A stretch of 64,000 nucleotides of DNA from JBPOJN01 sp052033505 (GTDB taxonomy: Bacteria; UBA10199; JACPAL01; GCA-016699445): positions 8,962-72,961 of the forward strand of contig JBPOJN010000022.1 of assembly GCA_052033505.1 (NCBI GenBank), written 5' to 3'. Positions within the stretch are counted from its first letter, which is position 1. The number at the start of each line of letters is the position of its first letter. Under the pieces are notes generated by a model that saw nothing but the letters and a program-made list of their open reading frames with translations, had not been told where the DNA came from and ran no database searches. Of this stretch, positions 52,976 through 61,732 are shown piece by piece. The translations under genes and the position numbers were made by a program.

Positions 52976-54857
52976 GCCATTCTGCAGAAGAGGCTTTAAG
53001 CGCCTCAGTAATCGTGCGGTCCCAATCTGGATTGTACTCGTCCCACAAATGAGCCGCTTCCATTGCAATCGAGAGCCTCTCTTCCTGGCAGTCTCCTACG
53101 AAAACGAGACGTTTCAATGCGGCGTCGATATCCGACTGAAGATTCGAAGGACGGAGTTTTAGAGCCTGTCTGACCCCCTCCAGTAAGATCAAAGGCTCGA
53201 TTTTATAGTCGTTCAAAAGGATTTTTAAGCAGGACTCGATATCGGATTCGTATTGCTCCCGCTCAGGGCGATCCGACAAGAGAATGATAACGTCCAAGGC
53301 CGTTGCAGGGCGTTTGCGAGCGATGCTCCGCGCCCAAAGGCCCAAAGCCTCGCAAAGAACCGGCACCTCTTGCGCGTCTCCATATTGGATCAAAAGCTGC
53401 GCCACACCCACGTGAAAGAGGTCACCGCGCAGTCTGCGCTTGTCCGCGAACATTTCTTTAAGTTTTTCCAGAGTCCCTTCTTTTAATGTCGCATCATGGA
53501 AATAGGGAGGACAGCCATACTGGAGAAGAAGCTCGGCGGCCCGTAAGATGCCCGAGGAGACGACATCCGCGTGAAACCGGCTGGGATCCGGCCTGTCTTG
53601 CTCCGGGGCATGGGCTTCTTCCTGGATTGCAGCAAATAAAGACAGGGGGCCATATGTTTCGGAATGGTCTCGCGTGGCACGTAAAGCAAGATGATGTAAA
53701 CCATGTAACTGCCGGATTAGCATCTCTACCACCTTTCGCTTCTGATGTGGGGAGCCGTGTTTCAATAAAACGTCCTCGTTCTGTCCAAAGCTCGGTTCGA
53801 TGGAGGGATCGATAGAGGGATGAGAAAGAGAAGCTTCTTCAAGCGTTTCCGCAGGGTTTTGAGGAGAATAGATCCTCAATATTTGGGCGATTTTGTTTTC
53901 GATGGCCGAGACGATGGAAGCGGTGATGGGGGAACCTTCCTGATCGATTTCGTGAAGGCTTTGTAGGAAAAGACAAAGGTTATGCGCGATGTCGTCTTCT
54001 TCCTGCAATTCGTCCGGACAAATCGCGTCGACGACGGAGAGGGCAAAATCCAAGTGAAGGAATGCGAGAACCGGCTCCCATTTTGTCTGATATTCATTGA
54101 GCCGCAGAACCTGGGATTTTTCCAGGACGGACATATGGACCAACGCTTCCCGGCAAAGTTGCATTTCTTTTGCCATTAAATGGGCCAGGTGGGTCCGTCC
54201 CCCTTCTTGGTCGTAAATGCGGTTCAAGGCATAGATCCGGCTGTCCTTGTTCTTCCAGAAAGCAACGGCCGCGTCTTGTCTGTTCTTGAGATCTGTGGGG
54301 GTGATCAACGGTCTGCTGCTCCAGAAATCATGCGTTTCGTTGATCCACTGGAGAAAAAGAGGGGAGTTTTCTTCAAAATTGATCGATGCGAGAAACCGAA
54401 CCTGATCGCTCACGGGAAGCCCCCAAGAGTTCAGCATATGGAGGCTGAGTTTGGGAGGTAGGACGTGAAAAGCTCGTGCGATCATCAATAAGACAGGTAC
54501 CTTGAGCCTATCCGCTAAGTCGCGTGTGACGCGGGGTACGTCTCGGAGCTTGTCCCGACTGAGCAGGGGCTCTCTATACACCATGAGGCCCACGTCGAAG
54601 CGGTCTTCCAATTCCTGGAACAAGTTCGTCATATTGCGGAAAATAGATTCCAATTCTTTGTCGGAGCCGGTTTTAAGGGGCAAAGCTTCGAGTGGTTTCA
54701 GGATATCGTTTAAGCCCGCCGCACGAGCCTCGGACCTGGCAGCGTCAATCGCTCGTGGAATTCTGTAGCAATTCACGTCGCTTGGCCCCTGAGCCGCCCA
54801 TTCGCGCAAAGTAGAAAAATGGCCTAAGAGAGATTGAACCGAGGAGAAAGAGAGCAT
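52959..54857 (-). CDS. Large alpha-helical protein of unknown function
   Basis: I do not recognise this 632-residue family. There is no signal peptide and no long membrane helix. Most of the sequence is amphipathic helix, resembling repeat solenoids. Short hydrophobic repeats such as ILRAAELLLQYG and VGVAQLLIQYGDA, about 45 residues apart, suggest ankyrin- or HEAT-like units (about 455-520). A variable Ser/Pro/Glu stretch lies at about 345-365 (SHPSIDPSIEPS). It is divergent from the sigma-54 activator gene, separated by 187 bases with palindromic sites. Codon use resembles its neighbours. The ATG has GAGGA upstream. Confidence 0.6.
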   Translation of the reverse strand: MLSFSSVQSLLGHFSTLREWAAQGPSDVNCYRIPRAIDAARSEARAAGLNDILKPLEALPLKTGSDKELESIFRNMTNLFQELEDRFDVGLMVYREPLLSRDKLRDVPRVTRDLADRLKVPVLLMIARAFHVLPPKLSLHMLNSWGLPVSDQVRFLASINFEENSPLFLQWINETHDFWSSRPLITPTDLKNRQDAAVAFWKNKDSRIYALNRIYDQEGGRTHLAHLMAKEMQLCREALVHMSVLEKSQVLRLNEYQTKWEPVLAFLHLDFALSVVDAICPDELQEEDDIAHNLCLFLQSLHEIDQEGSPITASIVSAIENKIAQILRIYSPQNPAETLEEASLSHPSIDPSIEPSFGQNEDVLLKHGSPHQKRKVVEMLIRQLHGLHHLALRATRDHSETYGPLSLFAAIQEEAHAPEQDRPDPSRFHADVVSSGILRAAELLLQYGCPPYFHDATLKEGTLEKLKEMFADKRRLRGDLFHVGVAQLLIQYGDAQEVPVLCEALGLWARSIARKRPATALDVIILLSDRPEREQYESDIESCLKILLNDYKIEPLILLEGVRQALKLRPSNLQSDIDAALKRLVFVGDCQEERLSIAMEAAHLWDEYNPDWDRTITEALKASSAEWLTAVI

Positions 54858-54939
54858 GATATTCCTATTTTTTCCTCATCGGATGGGAAGTTTAGAGGTT
54901 GCGCATTTCTGTAAACTTTGAGTTTTTAGTGAACCGGCC

Positions 54940-54953
54940 TGTAAATTTTTACA
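54940..54953. promoter_or_regulatory. Palindrome TGTAAA-TT-TTTACA, candidate activator site
   Basis: A perfect 6-bp inverted repeat lies about 65-78 bases upstream of the -24 element of the sigma-54-like promoter. That distance is typical of upstream activator sites. Another TGTAAA half-site lies 30 bases away at 54910-54915. It lies between two divergent genes and could control either. Confidence 0.4.
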
Positions 54954-55016
54954 ATTGGCGTATCTCTTTTTAGAAAAATTCCCTCGCAAATTCGCGGAAG
55001 TTCCCGATTTCAGGAT

Positions 55017-55033
55017 TTGGCACGCTGTTTGTT
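55017..55033 (+). promoter_or_regulatory. Sigma-54-like promoter of the activator gene
   Basis: TTGGCAC-GCTGT-TTGTT matches the -24/-12 consensus with the GG and G(T) ten bases apart. The -12 has TTGT in place of TTGC. The predicted start falls at about 55044, one base before the ATG, so a leaderless transcript is implied. The activator might therefore be autoregulated. Confidence 0.5.
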
Positions 55034-55044
55034 AATAGCCCAGC

Positions 55045-56343
55045 ATGCCCACACTTATTTTTCATCGTGGAGACCGCGAAGTGCTCCGGTTTCCTTTTTC
55101 CCATACGCTTTTGAGGATCGGGAGACACCTCTCGAACGACCTCACGCTACCCGACGAGGAGATTTCGCGCTTTCACATGACGCTGGAGCAGAGTGATCTG
55201 GGGTACCGGTTTACGGATCTAAGCCGTAATGGAACCTGTTTTAACGGCAAGCGCGTCCGCGAGGCCGGGATCCAGCACGGAGATGAACTCATGATCGGTC
55301 CTTGGCGCGTCGTTTTCGTCGATGAAGGCGTCTGGGGCGACCAGGAGACCTTGGTTCAGCGGCGCACGAAACCTTCGGACGCTTTCTGCGGCATGGTGGG
55401 GAAGAGCGAAGTCATGAAGCGGGTTTTCGAGACGATCCAAAAAGTCGCCCCGACGGAAGCGACTGCGTTGATCTTGGGAGAGACGGGCGTGGGCAAGGAA
55501 TTAGTCGCGCGCGCCGTGCACGATCTGTCGCGTCGGTCTCGCAAGCCTTTCGTGGCGATTAATTGCGGGGCCATTTCACCGCAACTCATCGAAAGCGAGC
55601 TTTTCGGCCACGAGCGCGGCGCTTTCACGGGAGCGGTCCAGCGTCACGCCGGGGCTTTCGAACAGGCGCAGGGTGGGACTTTGTTCTTGGATGAAATCGG
55701 GGAATTGCCGTTGGAGCTCCAGCCGAAGCTGCTTCGTGTCTTGGAAGACCGTACGTTCCGCCGCGTGGGAGGGTTGCAGGAATTGACCGCCGACGTGCGT
55801 ATCGTCGCGGCTACGCATCGTCGCCTCGAAGCGCACGTGGCCCAAGGCAAGTTCCGCGAGGATTTGTTCTTCCGTCTTTATACCGTGCCGCTGGTGATAC
55901 CGGCCTTAAGGGAGCGCACCGACGACATCGAAAAAATCGCCGAAAATTTCCTCGCGGCGGGTGGGGGGAAGAGCCTGGCGCCGGAAGCCTTGGAAAAACT
56001 CATCGCTCATCGGTGGCGGGGAAACGTGCGAGAATTGAAAAACGTCCTGACGCGCGCGATGTTATTTACGGCAGGAGATCGGATCAAAGCCGAAGATATT
56101 TTATTTCCCGGGGAAACTGGGAGTCTTGTCGGAGTTTCGCCGGAGAAAGAAAATAAGCCTTCACCGCCGGACTCACTGCTCGACATCCAGAAACAGGCGA
56201 TCATTCATGCGCTGAATGAAAACGGCTGGAATAAACGGAAGGCGGCGGAGTCTTTGAAGATCGCGAAGTCGACGCTGTTTTTGAAGATCAAGGAGTATCG
56301 GATCGTTCGACCCGCTCAAACACGATCTCATCAGAGTGAATGA
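55045..56343 (+). CDS. FHA-domain sigma-54-dependent transcriptional activator
   Basis: The 432-residue regulator has an N-terminal FHA domain (about 1-95: LRIGRHLSNDL and ISRFHM, RNGTCFNGK). The sigma-54 AAA+ domain (about 115-345) has Walker A GETGVGKE (near 145), the essential GAFTGAV loop (near 191) and Walker B TLFLDEIGEL. A C-terminal Fis-type helix-turn-helix (about 385-425) binds DNA. FHA domains bind phosphothreonine, so a Ser/Thr kinase may control it. It starts at the ATG, since the FHA fold begins at once; no Shine-Dalgarno is seen. Its end overlaps the convergent ftsB-like gene by 56 bases. Confidence 0.92.
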   Translation: MPTLIFHRGDREVLRFPFSHTLLRIGRHLSNDLTLPDEEISRFHMTLEQSDLGYRFTDLSRNGTCFNGKRVREAGIQHGDELMIGPWRVVFVDEGVWGDQETLVQRRTKPSDAFCGMVGKSEVMKRVFETIQKVAPTEATALILGETGVGKELVARAVHDLSRRSRKPFVAINCGAISPQLIESELFGHERGAFTGAVQRHAGAFEQAQGGTLFLDEIGELPLELQPKLLRVLEDRTFRRVGGLQELTADVRIVAATHRRLEAHVAQGKFREDLFFRLYTVPLVIPALRERTDDIEKIAENFLAAGGGKSLAPEALEKLIAHRWRGNVRELKNVLTRAMLFTAGDRIKAEDILFPGETGSLVGVSPEKENKPSPPDSLLDIQKQAIIHALNENGWNKRKAAESLKIAKSTLFLKIKEYRIVRPAQTRSHQSE

Positions 56344-56557
56344 AGCCTAAGTCCCGGCGGATCAGGCGTTCGAGGTAGCTCGCGTCGTTGAGCTTGTCCA
56401 CGTCGCGGCGGAGCTTGTCGTTTTGTTCGCCGATCACGCGGTTTTCTTCTTTGAGCGCGGCCTCAGCCACGGAAAGACGATAGAGTTTGACCCAGCCTTC
56501 TTTGGCGAAGCCCGCGAGTACCGCTAAAAAACCGACCAAGAAGAGAATTTTTTTCAA
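56288..56557 (-). CDS. FtsB/DivIC-like cell-division protein
   Basis: The 89-residue protein has one N-terminal membrane helix (KKILFLVGFLAVLAG), then a coiled coil (about 35-60, EAALKEENRVIGEQNDKL) and YLERLIRRDLGFIHSDEIVF, the septum-formation-initiator pattern. Such proteins stabilise the FtsL-FtsQ divisome complex. The start is the TTG of TTGA, overlapping the ruvB stop by four bases. A longer open frame upstream is ruvB in another frame. Confidence 0.78.
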   Translation of the reverse strand: MKKILFLVGFLAVLAGFAKEGWVKLYRLSVAEAALKEENRVIGEQNDKLRRDVDKLNDASYLERLIRRDLGFIHSDEIVFERVERSDTP

Positions 56558-57579
56558 GAGGCCTTCTCCTGTGGTGCGGCTTTGAGAGGACGTTGCAAAT
56601 GCCGGTAAGCCAGGTCGGTTGCCGTGCGCCCGCGCGGCGTTTTTTGGATGTAACCGCACTGGAGCAGGTAGGGCTCGTAGACGTCTTCGAGCGTGTCTTT
56701 TTCCTCGCTGAGCGCGGCCGAAAGCGTTTCGATGCCGACGGGGCCGCCCGAAAACTTATCGATGATCGTCTCTAATATCTTCCTATCCATCGTATCAAAA
56801 CCCTCGTGATCGACTTCCAAGAGCGCCAAAGCACCGTTCGCCGTCTTAAGATCGATGCGCCCGGCTCCGCGGACCTGAGCGAAGTCGCGTACACGGCGCA
56901 AGAGCCGGTTCGTGATGCGCGGTGTGCCTCGCGAGCGCCGAGCGATTTCCATCGCCCCGTCCGGTTCGATCGAAATGCCCAAAAGCTGAGCCGAACGGGT
57001 CGCGATCTTTATCAGATCTTCGGGTAAATAGAAATCCAAACGTGAGGTGATCCCGAAACGGTCGCGCAAAGGCGACGTCAGTAAACCCGCGCGCGTCGTG
57101 GCGCCGATCAGCGTGAATTTCGGCAAGTCGAGCTTGATCGATTTCGCCGAAGGACCTTGGCCGACCAGTAAGTCGAGCTTGAAATCTTCCATGGCCGGAT
57201 ACAGCACTTCTTCGACGTTGCGGTTCATGCGATGGATCTCGTCGATGAAAAGAATGTCATGGGGCTCGAGATTCGTGAGGATCGAAGCTAAGTCTCCGGG
57301 CCGCTCGATGACGGGGCCGGACGTGGATTTGATGTTCACGCCCAATTCGTTCGCGATGACATAGGCGAGCGAGGTTTTTCCCAAACCCGGAGGGCCGTAA
57401 AAAAGACAATGATCCAGAGACTCCCGGCGCTTGTGCGCGGCTTCCACGAAGACCGAGAGTTTGTCTTTGAGGCTCGACTGGCCGATGTATTCGGTGAAGG
57501 TCTTGGGCCGGAGCGAAATCTCAATCTGCTGTTCGTCGTCCCCGACTAAGACGGAAGACACGGAGGTTTCAGTCGTCAT
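56554..57579 (-). CDS. ruvB: Holliday-junction helicase RuvB
   Basis: The 341-residue AAA+ motor drives branch migration with RuvA. It has LRPKTFTEYIGQSSLKDKL, Walker A GPPGLGKTS, DILFIDEIHR and the C-terminal winged-helix ending ETLYEPYLLQCGYIQ-type motif (here EDVYEPYLLQCGYIQ). Its start overlaps ruvA by four bases. Confidence 0.97.
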   Translation of the reverse strand: MTTETSVSSVLVGDDEQQIEISLRPKTFTEYIGQSSLKDKLSVFVEAAHKRRESLDHCLFYGPPGLGKTSLAYVIANELGVNIKSTSGPVIERPGDLASILTNLEPHDILFIDEIHRMNRNVEEVLYPAMEDFKLDLLVGQGPSAKSIKLDLPKFTLIGATTRAGLLTSPLRDRFGITSRLDFYLPEDLIKIATRSAQLLGISIEPDGAMEIARRSRGTPRITNRLLRRVRDFAQVRGAGRIDLKTANGALALLEVDHEGFDTMDRKILETIIDKFSGGPVGIETLSAALSEEKDTLEDVYEPYLLQCGYIQKTPRGRTATDLAYRHLQRPLKAAPQEKAS

Positions 57580-58175
57580 AAGGGTTTCTCGAGGGATCTT
57601 AGGGCCTTTCGAATCACGACTTCCAGCGGGATCCCGTCCTCGAGAGAAACCTGCGAAAGCGTCTGTTCGGCCGTAGAGCGGTTATAGCCCAAATTCACCA
57701 ATACGGAAGTAGCTTCCTCCAATAAAGTCCGCTTGGAGGCGGCGACGGGGCGGATGCGGTCGGAGGCCAGGAGGTCTTTGAACTTGTCTTTCAGGTCCAA
57801 GATCATGCGCTCGGCCGTCTTCTTGCCGATGCCGGAGATCGCGGTCAACCGCACGAGATCTTCGCGGTGGAGGGCGTCTACCAAATCGAGAGGGGTAATG
57901 CCGGACAAGATCGTCAACGCGAGTTTCGGACCGATGCCGTTCACGCCGATGAGTTTTTGAAAAATCTTTTTCTCTTCCTCGTCCACGAAACCGAAAAGCG
58001 AGATGTCGTCTTCGCGGACCGCCGTATGGATCCAGAGGAAAAGCCGTTCACCCAAGGCGGGCAGGCGCGCGCCGGAATACAGCGACGTGAAGACTTTGTA
58101 GCCCACGCCGTTGACGTCCACGATTAGGAAGTCCGCGCCGCGCTGGCTTAAAAGTCCGCTTAACGTCGCGATCAT
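57576..58175 (-). CDS. ruvA: Holliday-junction DNA-binding protein RuvA
   Basis: The 199-residue protein begins MIATLSGLLSQRG and has GVGYKVF, GVNGIGPKLALTIL and ISGIGKKTAERMILDLKDK helix-hairpin-helix motifs, with a C-terminal domain III that binds RuvB. The ATG at 58175 overlaps the ruvC stop by four bases; the longer frame upstream has no support. Confidence 0.95.
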   Translation of the reverse strand: MIATLSGLLSQRGADFLIVDVNGVGYKVFTSLYSGARLPALGERLFLWIHTAVREDDISLFGFVDEEEKKIFQKLIGVNGIGPKLALTILSGITPLDLVDALHREDLVRLTAISGIGKKTAERMILDLKDKFKDLLASDRIRPVAASKRTLLEEATSVLVNLGYNRSTAEQTLSQVSLEDGIPLEVVIRKALRSLEKPL

Positions 58176-58660
58176 GACGCCACCTGCTGTCTCATGCGGT
58201 AGGATTGAAGGTGGCAAACGGCGACGGCCAAGGCATCGGAAGCGTCTTCTTGCGCGATTTCGGGGAGTTTCAGAAGGGCGCGAGTCATTTTTTGCATCTG
58301 CTCCTTGGTCGCCTGTCCGTAACCGGTCAGGGCCTGTTTCACTTCGCGGGCTGCGTATTCGAAGATCGGGAGGTCCATTTCCTCGGCGGAGAGCAGGGCC
58401 ACACCGCGCGCCTCCCCGAGTTTGATCAGGCTCGAGACGTTTTTCGCGAAAAATACCTCTTCGACCGCGACGGCGTCCGGCCGGTATTTGACTAAAATTT
58501 CACGAAGCCCCTGATGGATCTGCGCCAGCCGTTTCGGGACCGGGTCGGAGGATTTTAAAACCAAGCAGCCGTTGTCGACATGAATGAGGCCGCCGCGGGC
58601 TTCTTCGACGACGCCATAACCCGTGATGCGAGAGCCCGGATCTATGCCTAAGATCCTCAT
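58172..58660 (-). CDS. ruvC: Holliday-junction resolvase RuvC
   Basis: The 162-residue endonuclease has its four acidic catalytic residues: Asp in ILGIDPGSRITGYGV, Glu in VAVEEVFFAKN, and the two Asp in EDASDALAVAVCH. It cuts the junction held by RuvAB. Its ATG overlaps the yebC stop by one base (TAATG). Confidence 0.95.
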   Translation of the reverse strand: MRILGIDPGSRITGYGVVEEARGGLIHVDNGCLVLKSSDPVPKRLAQIHQGLREILVKYRPDAVAVEEVFFAKNVSSLIKLGEARGVALLSAEEMDLPIFEYAAREVKQALTGYGQATKEQMQKMTRALLKLPEIAQEDASDALAVAVCHLQSYRMRQQVAS

Positions 58661-59409
58661 TAAGCGCTGAGCTTCTCCATTTCTTCCTTGGAGATATCGA
58701 AATTGGCGTACACGTTTTGGACGTCGTCCTGGTCTTCCAGAGCTTCCATGAGTTTTAACATTTTCTGCGCGGGATCGCCGGACAGCTTGACGAAATTCTG
58801 GGGCACGAGCGTGACTTCGGCGCCCAGCGGTTTCCAGCCTTTGCCTTCCACGGCTTTTTTCACGGCTTCATAAGAAGTCGGGTCGGTGACGACGTGCCAC
58901 GAATCCTCTTCGTCCTTGATGTCTTCGGCTCCGGCCTCGAGGGCCGTTTCCATGAGGGCGTCTTCGGTGACGTCGGATTTATTGAACGTGATCGAGCCTT
59001 TTTTCTGGAAGACCCAAGACACGCAGCCCAACTCGCCTAGGTTGCCGCCGTTTTTGGAAAATACGTTTCGGATTTCGGAGACGGTCCGGTTTTTATTGTC
59101 CGTCATGATCGCTAAAATGACTGCGACGCCGCCTGGACCGTAGCCTTCGAGATTCGATTCTTCGTAAGTTTCGCCTTCGAGTTCGCCCGTGCCTTTTTTG
59201 ATCGCCCGCTGGACGTTATCACCCGGCATGTTGGCCTGTTTGGCCTTTTCGATGACGGTGCGGAGACGGGGATTGCCCGCGGGATCGCCGCCGCCTTCGC
59301 GCGCCGCGACGGTCAGTTCACGGATGATTTTCGTGAAAATCTTGCCGCGCTTGGCGTCTTCCGCGCCTTTTTTGCGTTTGATGGTGGCCCACTTAGAATG
59401 TCCGGACAT
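58660..59409 (-). CDS. yebC: YebC/PmpR-family regulatory protein
   Basis: The 249-residue protein begins MSGHSKWATIKRKKGAEDAK and has NMPGDNVQRAIKKGTGEL and GPGGVAVILAIMTDNKNRT, the YebC signature. Family members act as transcription factors or in translation through ribosomal stalling relief. It is the usual first gene of the ruvCAB cluster. RBS AAGGAGAG precedes the ATG. Confidence 0.95.
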   Translation of the reverse strand: MSGHSKWATIKRKKGAEDAKRGKIFTKIIRELTVAAREGGGDPAGNPRLRTVIEKAKQANMPGDNVQRAIKKGTGELEGETYEESNLEGYGPGGVAVILAIMTDNKNRTVSEIRNVFSKNGGNLGELGCVSWVFQKKGSITFNKSDVTEDALMETALEAGAEDIKDEEDSWHVVTDPTSYEAVKKAVEGKGWKPLGAEVTLVPQNFVKLSGDPAQKMLKLMEALEDQDDVQNVYANFDISKEEMEKLSA

Positions 59410-59493
59410 GGAAAATCTCTCCTTAAAAATAAAATGGAAACGAAAAGAAGTCTAAGCTCTCACGACTTTGCGTGGAAATCAACTTCAAAGCCC

Positions 59494-61023
59494 TTAAAAA
59501 TTGGGGTTTTTCAGGACCCGGAAGGAAATTTTTTCGGCCGTTTCGGTTTTGGCGAATGCGTCGCGCAAGGTCAGCGTCGCTTGGTACGTACCGGGTACGG
59601 CGGCCACGTTCAGGGCGAAACGCGTGACCATTTTGGCCGAAGTCCGTCCATCCATGGAAAGGACGGCATCGATGATATTCTTGCTGTCCAATATCGTTCT
59701 CTCTTGGGAGTCGACGACTTTCAGATCGGCCTGAAAAGACGCTTGATTGGCCTTCACGCGATAACCCGAAGCGCGGAAAATCAGATAAACCACTTGGCCT
59801 GCTTCGAAGGCGGGATCCTGCAAAGCTTCTTGTTCGTTCGAGCCCATTTCGAGCGACGTGATCTCGATGCCGGAGAGAAGGTCGAAACGGATATGACCCT
59901 TGGATAGGAGTTCCAATGGGGCGGTAAACGGATCGAAAACATAAGGACCGACCCGCACGTCGAGTTTTTGCCTCCACGCGCTTTGGGGATTTAGAAAGCC
60001 CAAGCTTAAGACCGTCGCCGCGAGGATCATCATGTAGGGCACTGCCATCCACCCGCGTAATCCGCGGGACCCGCGTATGACGAGCGTGCCCGCGACGATG
60101 TCGCCAGGACGCTGTTTGTGCGAAGACACAAAGGTGTAGAAATAACCCAAGGGATTCAAGTCGAAGAGACGGCAAAAGTTCCTCAACAGCGCCGCCGCGA
60201 TGGAAATACGGCCGCCGTCTTCTCGGCAGAGTTTAAGCCCCAAGACCGCCTTGCCGAAGGTGGTTTGAAATAATCCTTCGGCCAAGGAAAAATAAAGCAG
60301 GACCAAACCGGGCCAAGCATACAGTCCGATCGGGGCGAGCAAAGGATGGTTGGCCGGAATCATCAAAAGAACGCCATAGCCAAAACCGACGATCCAAACC
60401 GCATCCAATAAAAACGCGAATACCCGCCGTGTGGCCCCGCCGCGTTTAGAGAGGTCTTGAGACTCGACGGGTTTTTCCACGCGGACGACGATGGTGTTGG
60501 CCAGAAAATCCCCCAAGCGCCGGCGGCGAGAGGTGAGTTCCATGAGGGCGATGCTTAAGAAAAACAAAGGGTAGTCTACGACACGGAAAATGTTCCTGAT
60601 CACGATCGCGAAGAGAGACGGAGATTTACCCTTGCGCGTCCGGACCGCTAAGTGGGCCAGGAGTTTTCCGGGAGACGCCGTCAGGACGCCTTCGAACAGA
60701 AGATAGTACAGAAAGAAAACGGCCGCCGCCGACGTCCCGAACAGGAATTCTTCTCCCGGTTTCAGCGTAAAAAGCCGCGTGAGATCGGTCTTCATGAAGA
60801 TCTTGATGCCGATCAAAAGTCCCAGGCCCAGATAAAACAAGATCAAGGCGTCGGTGAAGAAAGCTGCAAAACGCTCCGCCGCGGAGGCGATCTTCAGGAT
60901 TTTTTTCGGAGGAGTGCTTAAGGGTTGCGGTGGTGGTAAAACGGGTGCGGGATCATAAGGCATCAACCGCGTTGGTTCGTTTTCATTCTCTGGAGATTTG
61001 GGATGAGGGAGGTCGTCTGTCAT
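59494..61023 (-). CDS. Double RDD-domain membrane protein with a beta-rich C-terminus
   Basis: The 509-residue protein has a Pro-rich N-terminus (about 20-40), two RDD modules (about 45-180 and 195-320, each with paired helices; RRRLGDFLANTIVV and KQRPGDIVAGTLVI are the matched boxes), one further helix near 325-350 and a periplasmic beta-sandwich-like domain (about 355-509). RDD proteins are mostly uncharacterised; some are transporters. The tail does not match a family I recognise. It overlaps the glycerophosphodiesterase gene by 41 bases. Confidence 0.7.
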   Translation of the reverse strand: MTDDLPHPKSPENENEPTRLMPYDPAPVLPPPQPLSTPPKKILKIASAAERFAAFFTDALILFYLGLGLLIGIKIFMKTDLTRLFTLKPGEEFLFGTSAAAVFFLYYLLFEGVLTASPGKLLAHLAVRTRKGKSPSLFAIVIRNIFRVVDYPLFFLSIALMELTSRRRRLGDFLANTIVVRVEKPVESQDLSKRGGATRRVFAFLLDAVWIVGFGYGVLLMIPANHPLLAPIGLYAWPGLVLLYFSLAEGLFQTTFGKAVLGLKLCREDGGRISIAAALLRNFCRLFDLNPLGYFYTFVSSHKQRPGDIVAGTLVIRGSRGLRGWMAVPYMMILAATVLSLGFLNPQSAWRQKLDVRVGPYVFDPFTAPLELLSKGHIRFDLLSGIEITSLEMGSNEQEALQDPAFEAGQVVYLIFRASGYRVKANQASFQADLKVVDSQERTILDSKNIIDAVLSMDGRTSAKMVTRFALNVAAVPGTYQATLTLRDAFAKTETAEKISFRVLKNPNF

Positions 61024-61732
61024 TTTTGAGCTTTAAAAGCCGACGGGGCTCATCCGTGATGATGCCGTCGACGCCGAAATCGATACATCGTTTCATATCA
61101 TCTTCACTGTTCACCGTCCAAACCAAAAACCCGAGTCCGTCTTTATGCGCTTGGTTGACAGCCACTTGGGAGGCGTAGGCCAAAGGCGCGTTCAAGGTTT
61201 TAGGCGCGACCCAGGACACCATGCGGCGCTGGAGCCATGACGTTTTTTCGAAAAGATAACCACGTGCGAGGTTAGGGGCCAAGCTCTTCATGCGGTGAAG
61301 GGCGATCGGATGGAACGAAGAGATCAGGATCGAATCCGAGAGTTTGAATTCCCGGAGAAGCTTGAGCAGCGGCCTCTCCATCGGCGAGATCCAGTGGCGC
61401 TGGGTCTTGATCTCGATGTTCAGCATTACTTTGTCCTTTGCCAAATCAAGCACGTCGGACAGGAGCGGGATCGAAAACTCGCCCGAAGGGTGCTGGAGGG
61501 GGATTTTTTTCAATGTATCCCAAGGTGACGTCTCGATTTTCTGCGGGAGTCCGGCCAGCCGTTTAAGATCGTCGTCATGAAAGGCCACGATACGTCCGTC
61601 ACTCGTGAGCCGCACGTCGAGTTCGATGCCGTCGACCTTTAAGCTTAAAGCCGAAGCGAACGCGGGAAGCGTGTTCTCCAGGCTAGTTTCCGTATCGCCG
61701 CGGTGGGCTATGATTTGCAGGTTACGGTTCAT
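60983..61732 (-). CDS. Glycerophosphodiester phosphodiesterase
   Basis: The 249-residue GDPD TIM-barrel enzyme hydrolyses glycerophosphodiesters to glycerol-3-phosphate and an alcohol. It has AHRGDTETSLENTLPAF (catalytic His and Arg), GIELDVRLTSDG (metal-binding Glu and Asp) and VAFHDDDL (second His). No signal peptide, so it is likely cytoplasmic, like UgpQ. Its start overlaps the rsmE end by 11 bases. Confidence 0.92.
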   Translation of the reverse strand: MNRNLQIIAHRGDTETSLENTLPAFASALSLKVDGIELDVRLTSDGRIVAFHDDDLKRLAGLPQKIETSPWDTLKKIPLQHPSGEFSIPLLSDVLDLAKDKVMLNIEIKTQRHWISPMERPLLKLLREFKLSDSILISSFHPIALHRMKSLAPNLARGYLFEKTSWLQRRMVSWVAPKTLNAPLAYASQVAVNQAHKDGLGFLVWTVNSEDDMKRCIDFGVDGIITDEPRRLLKLKNDRRPPSSQISRE

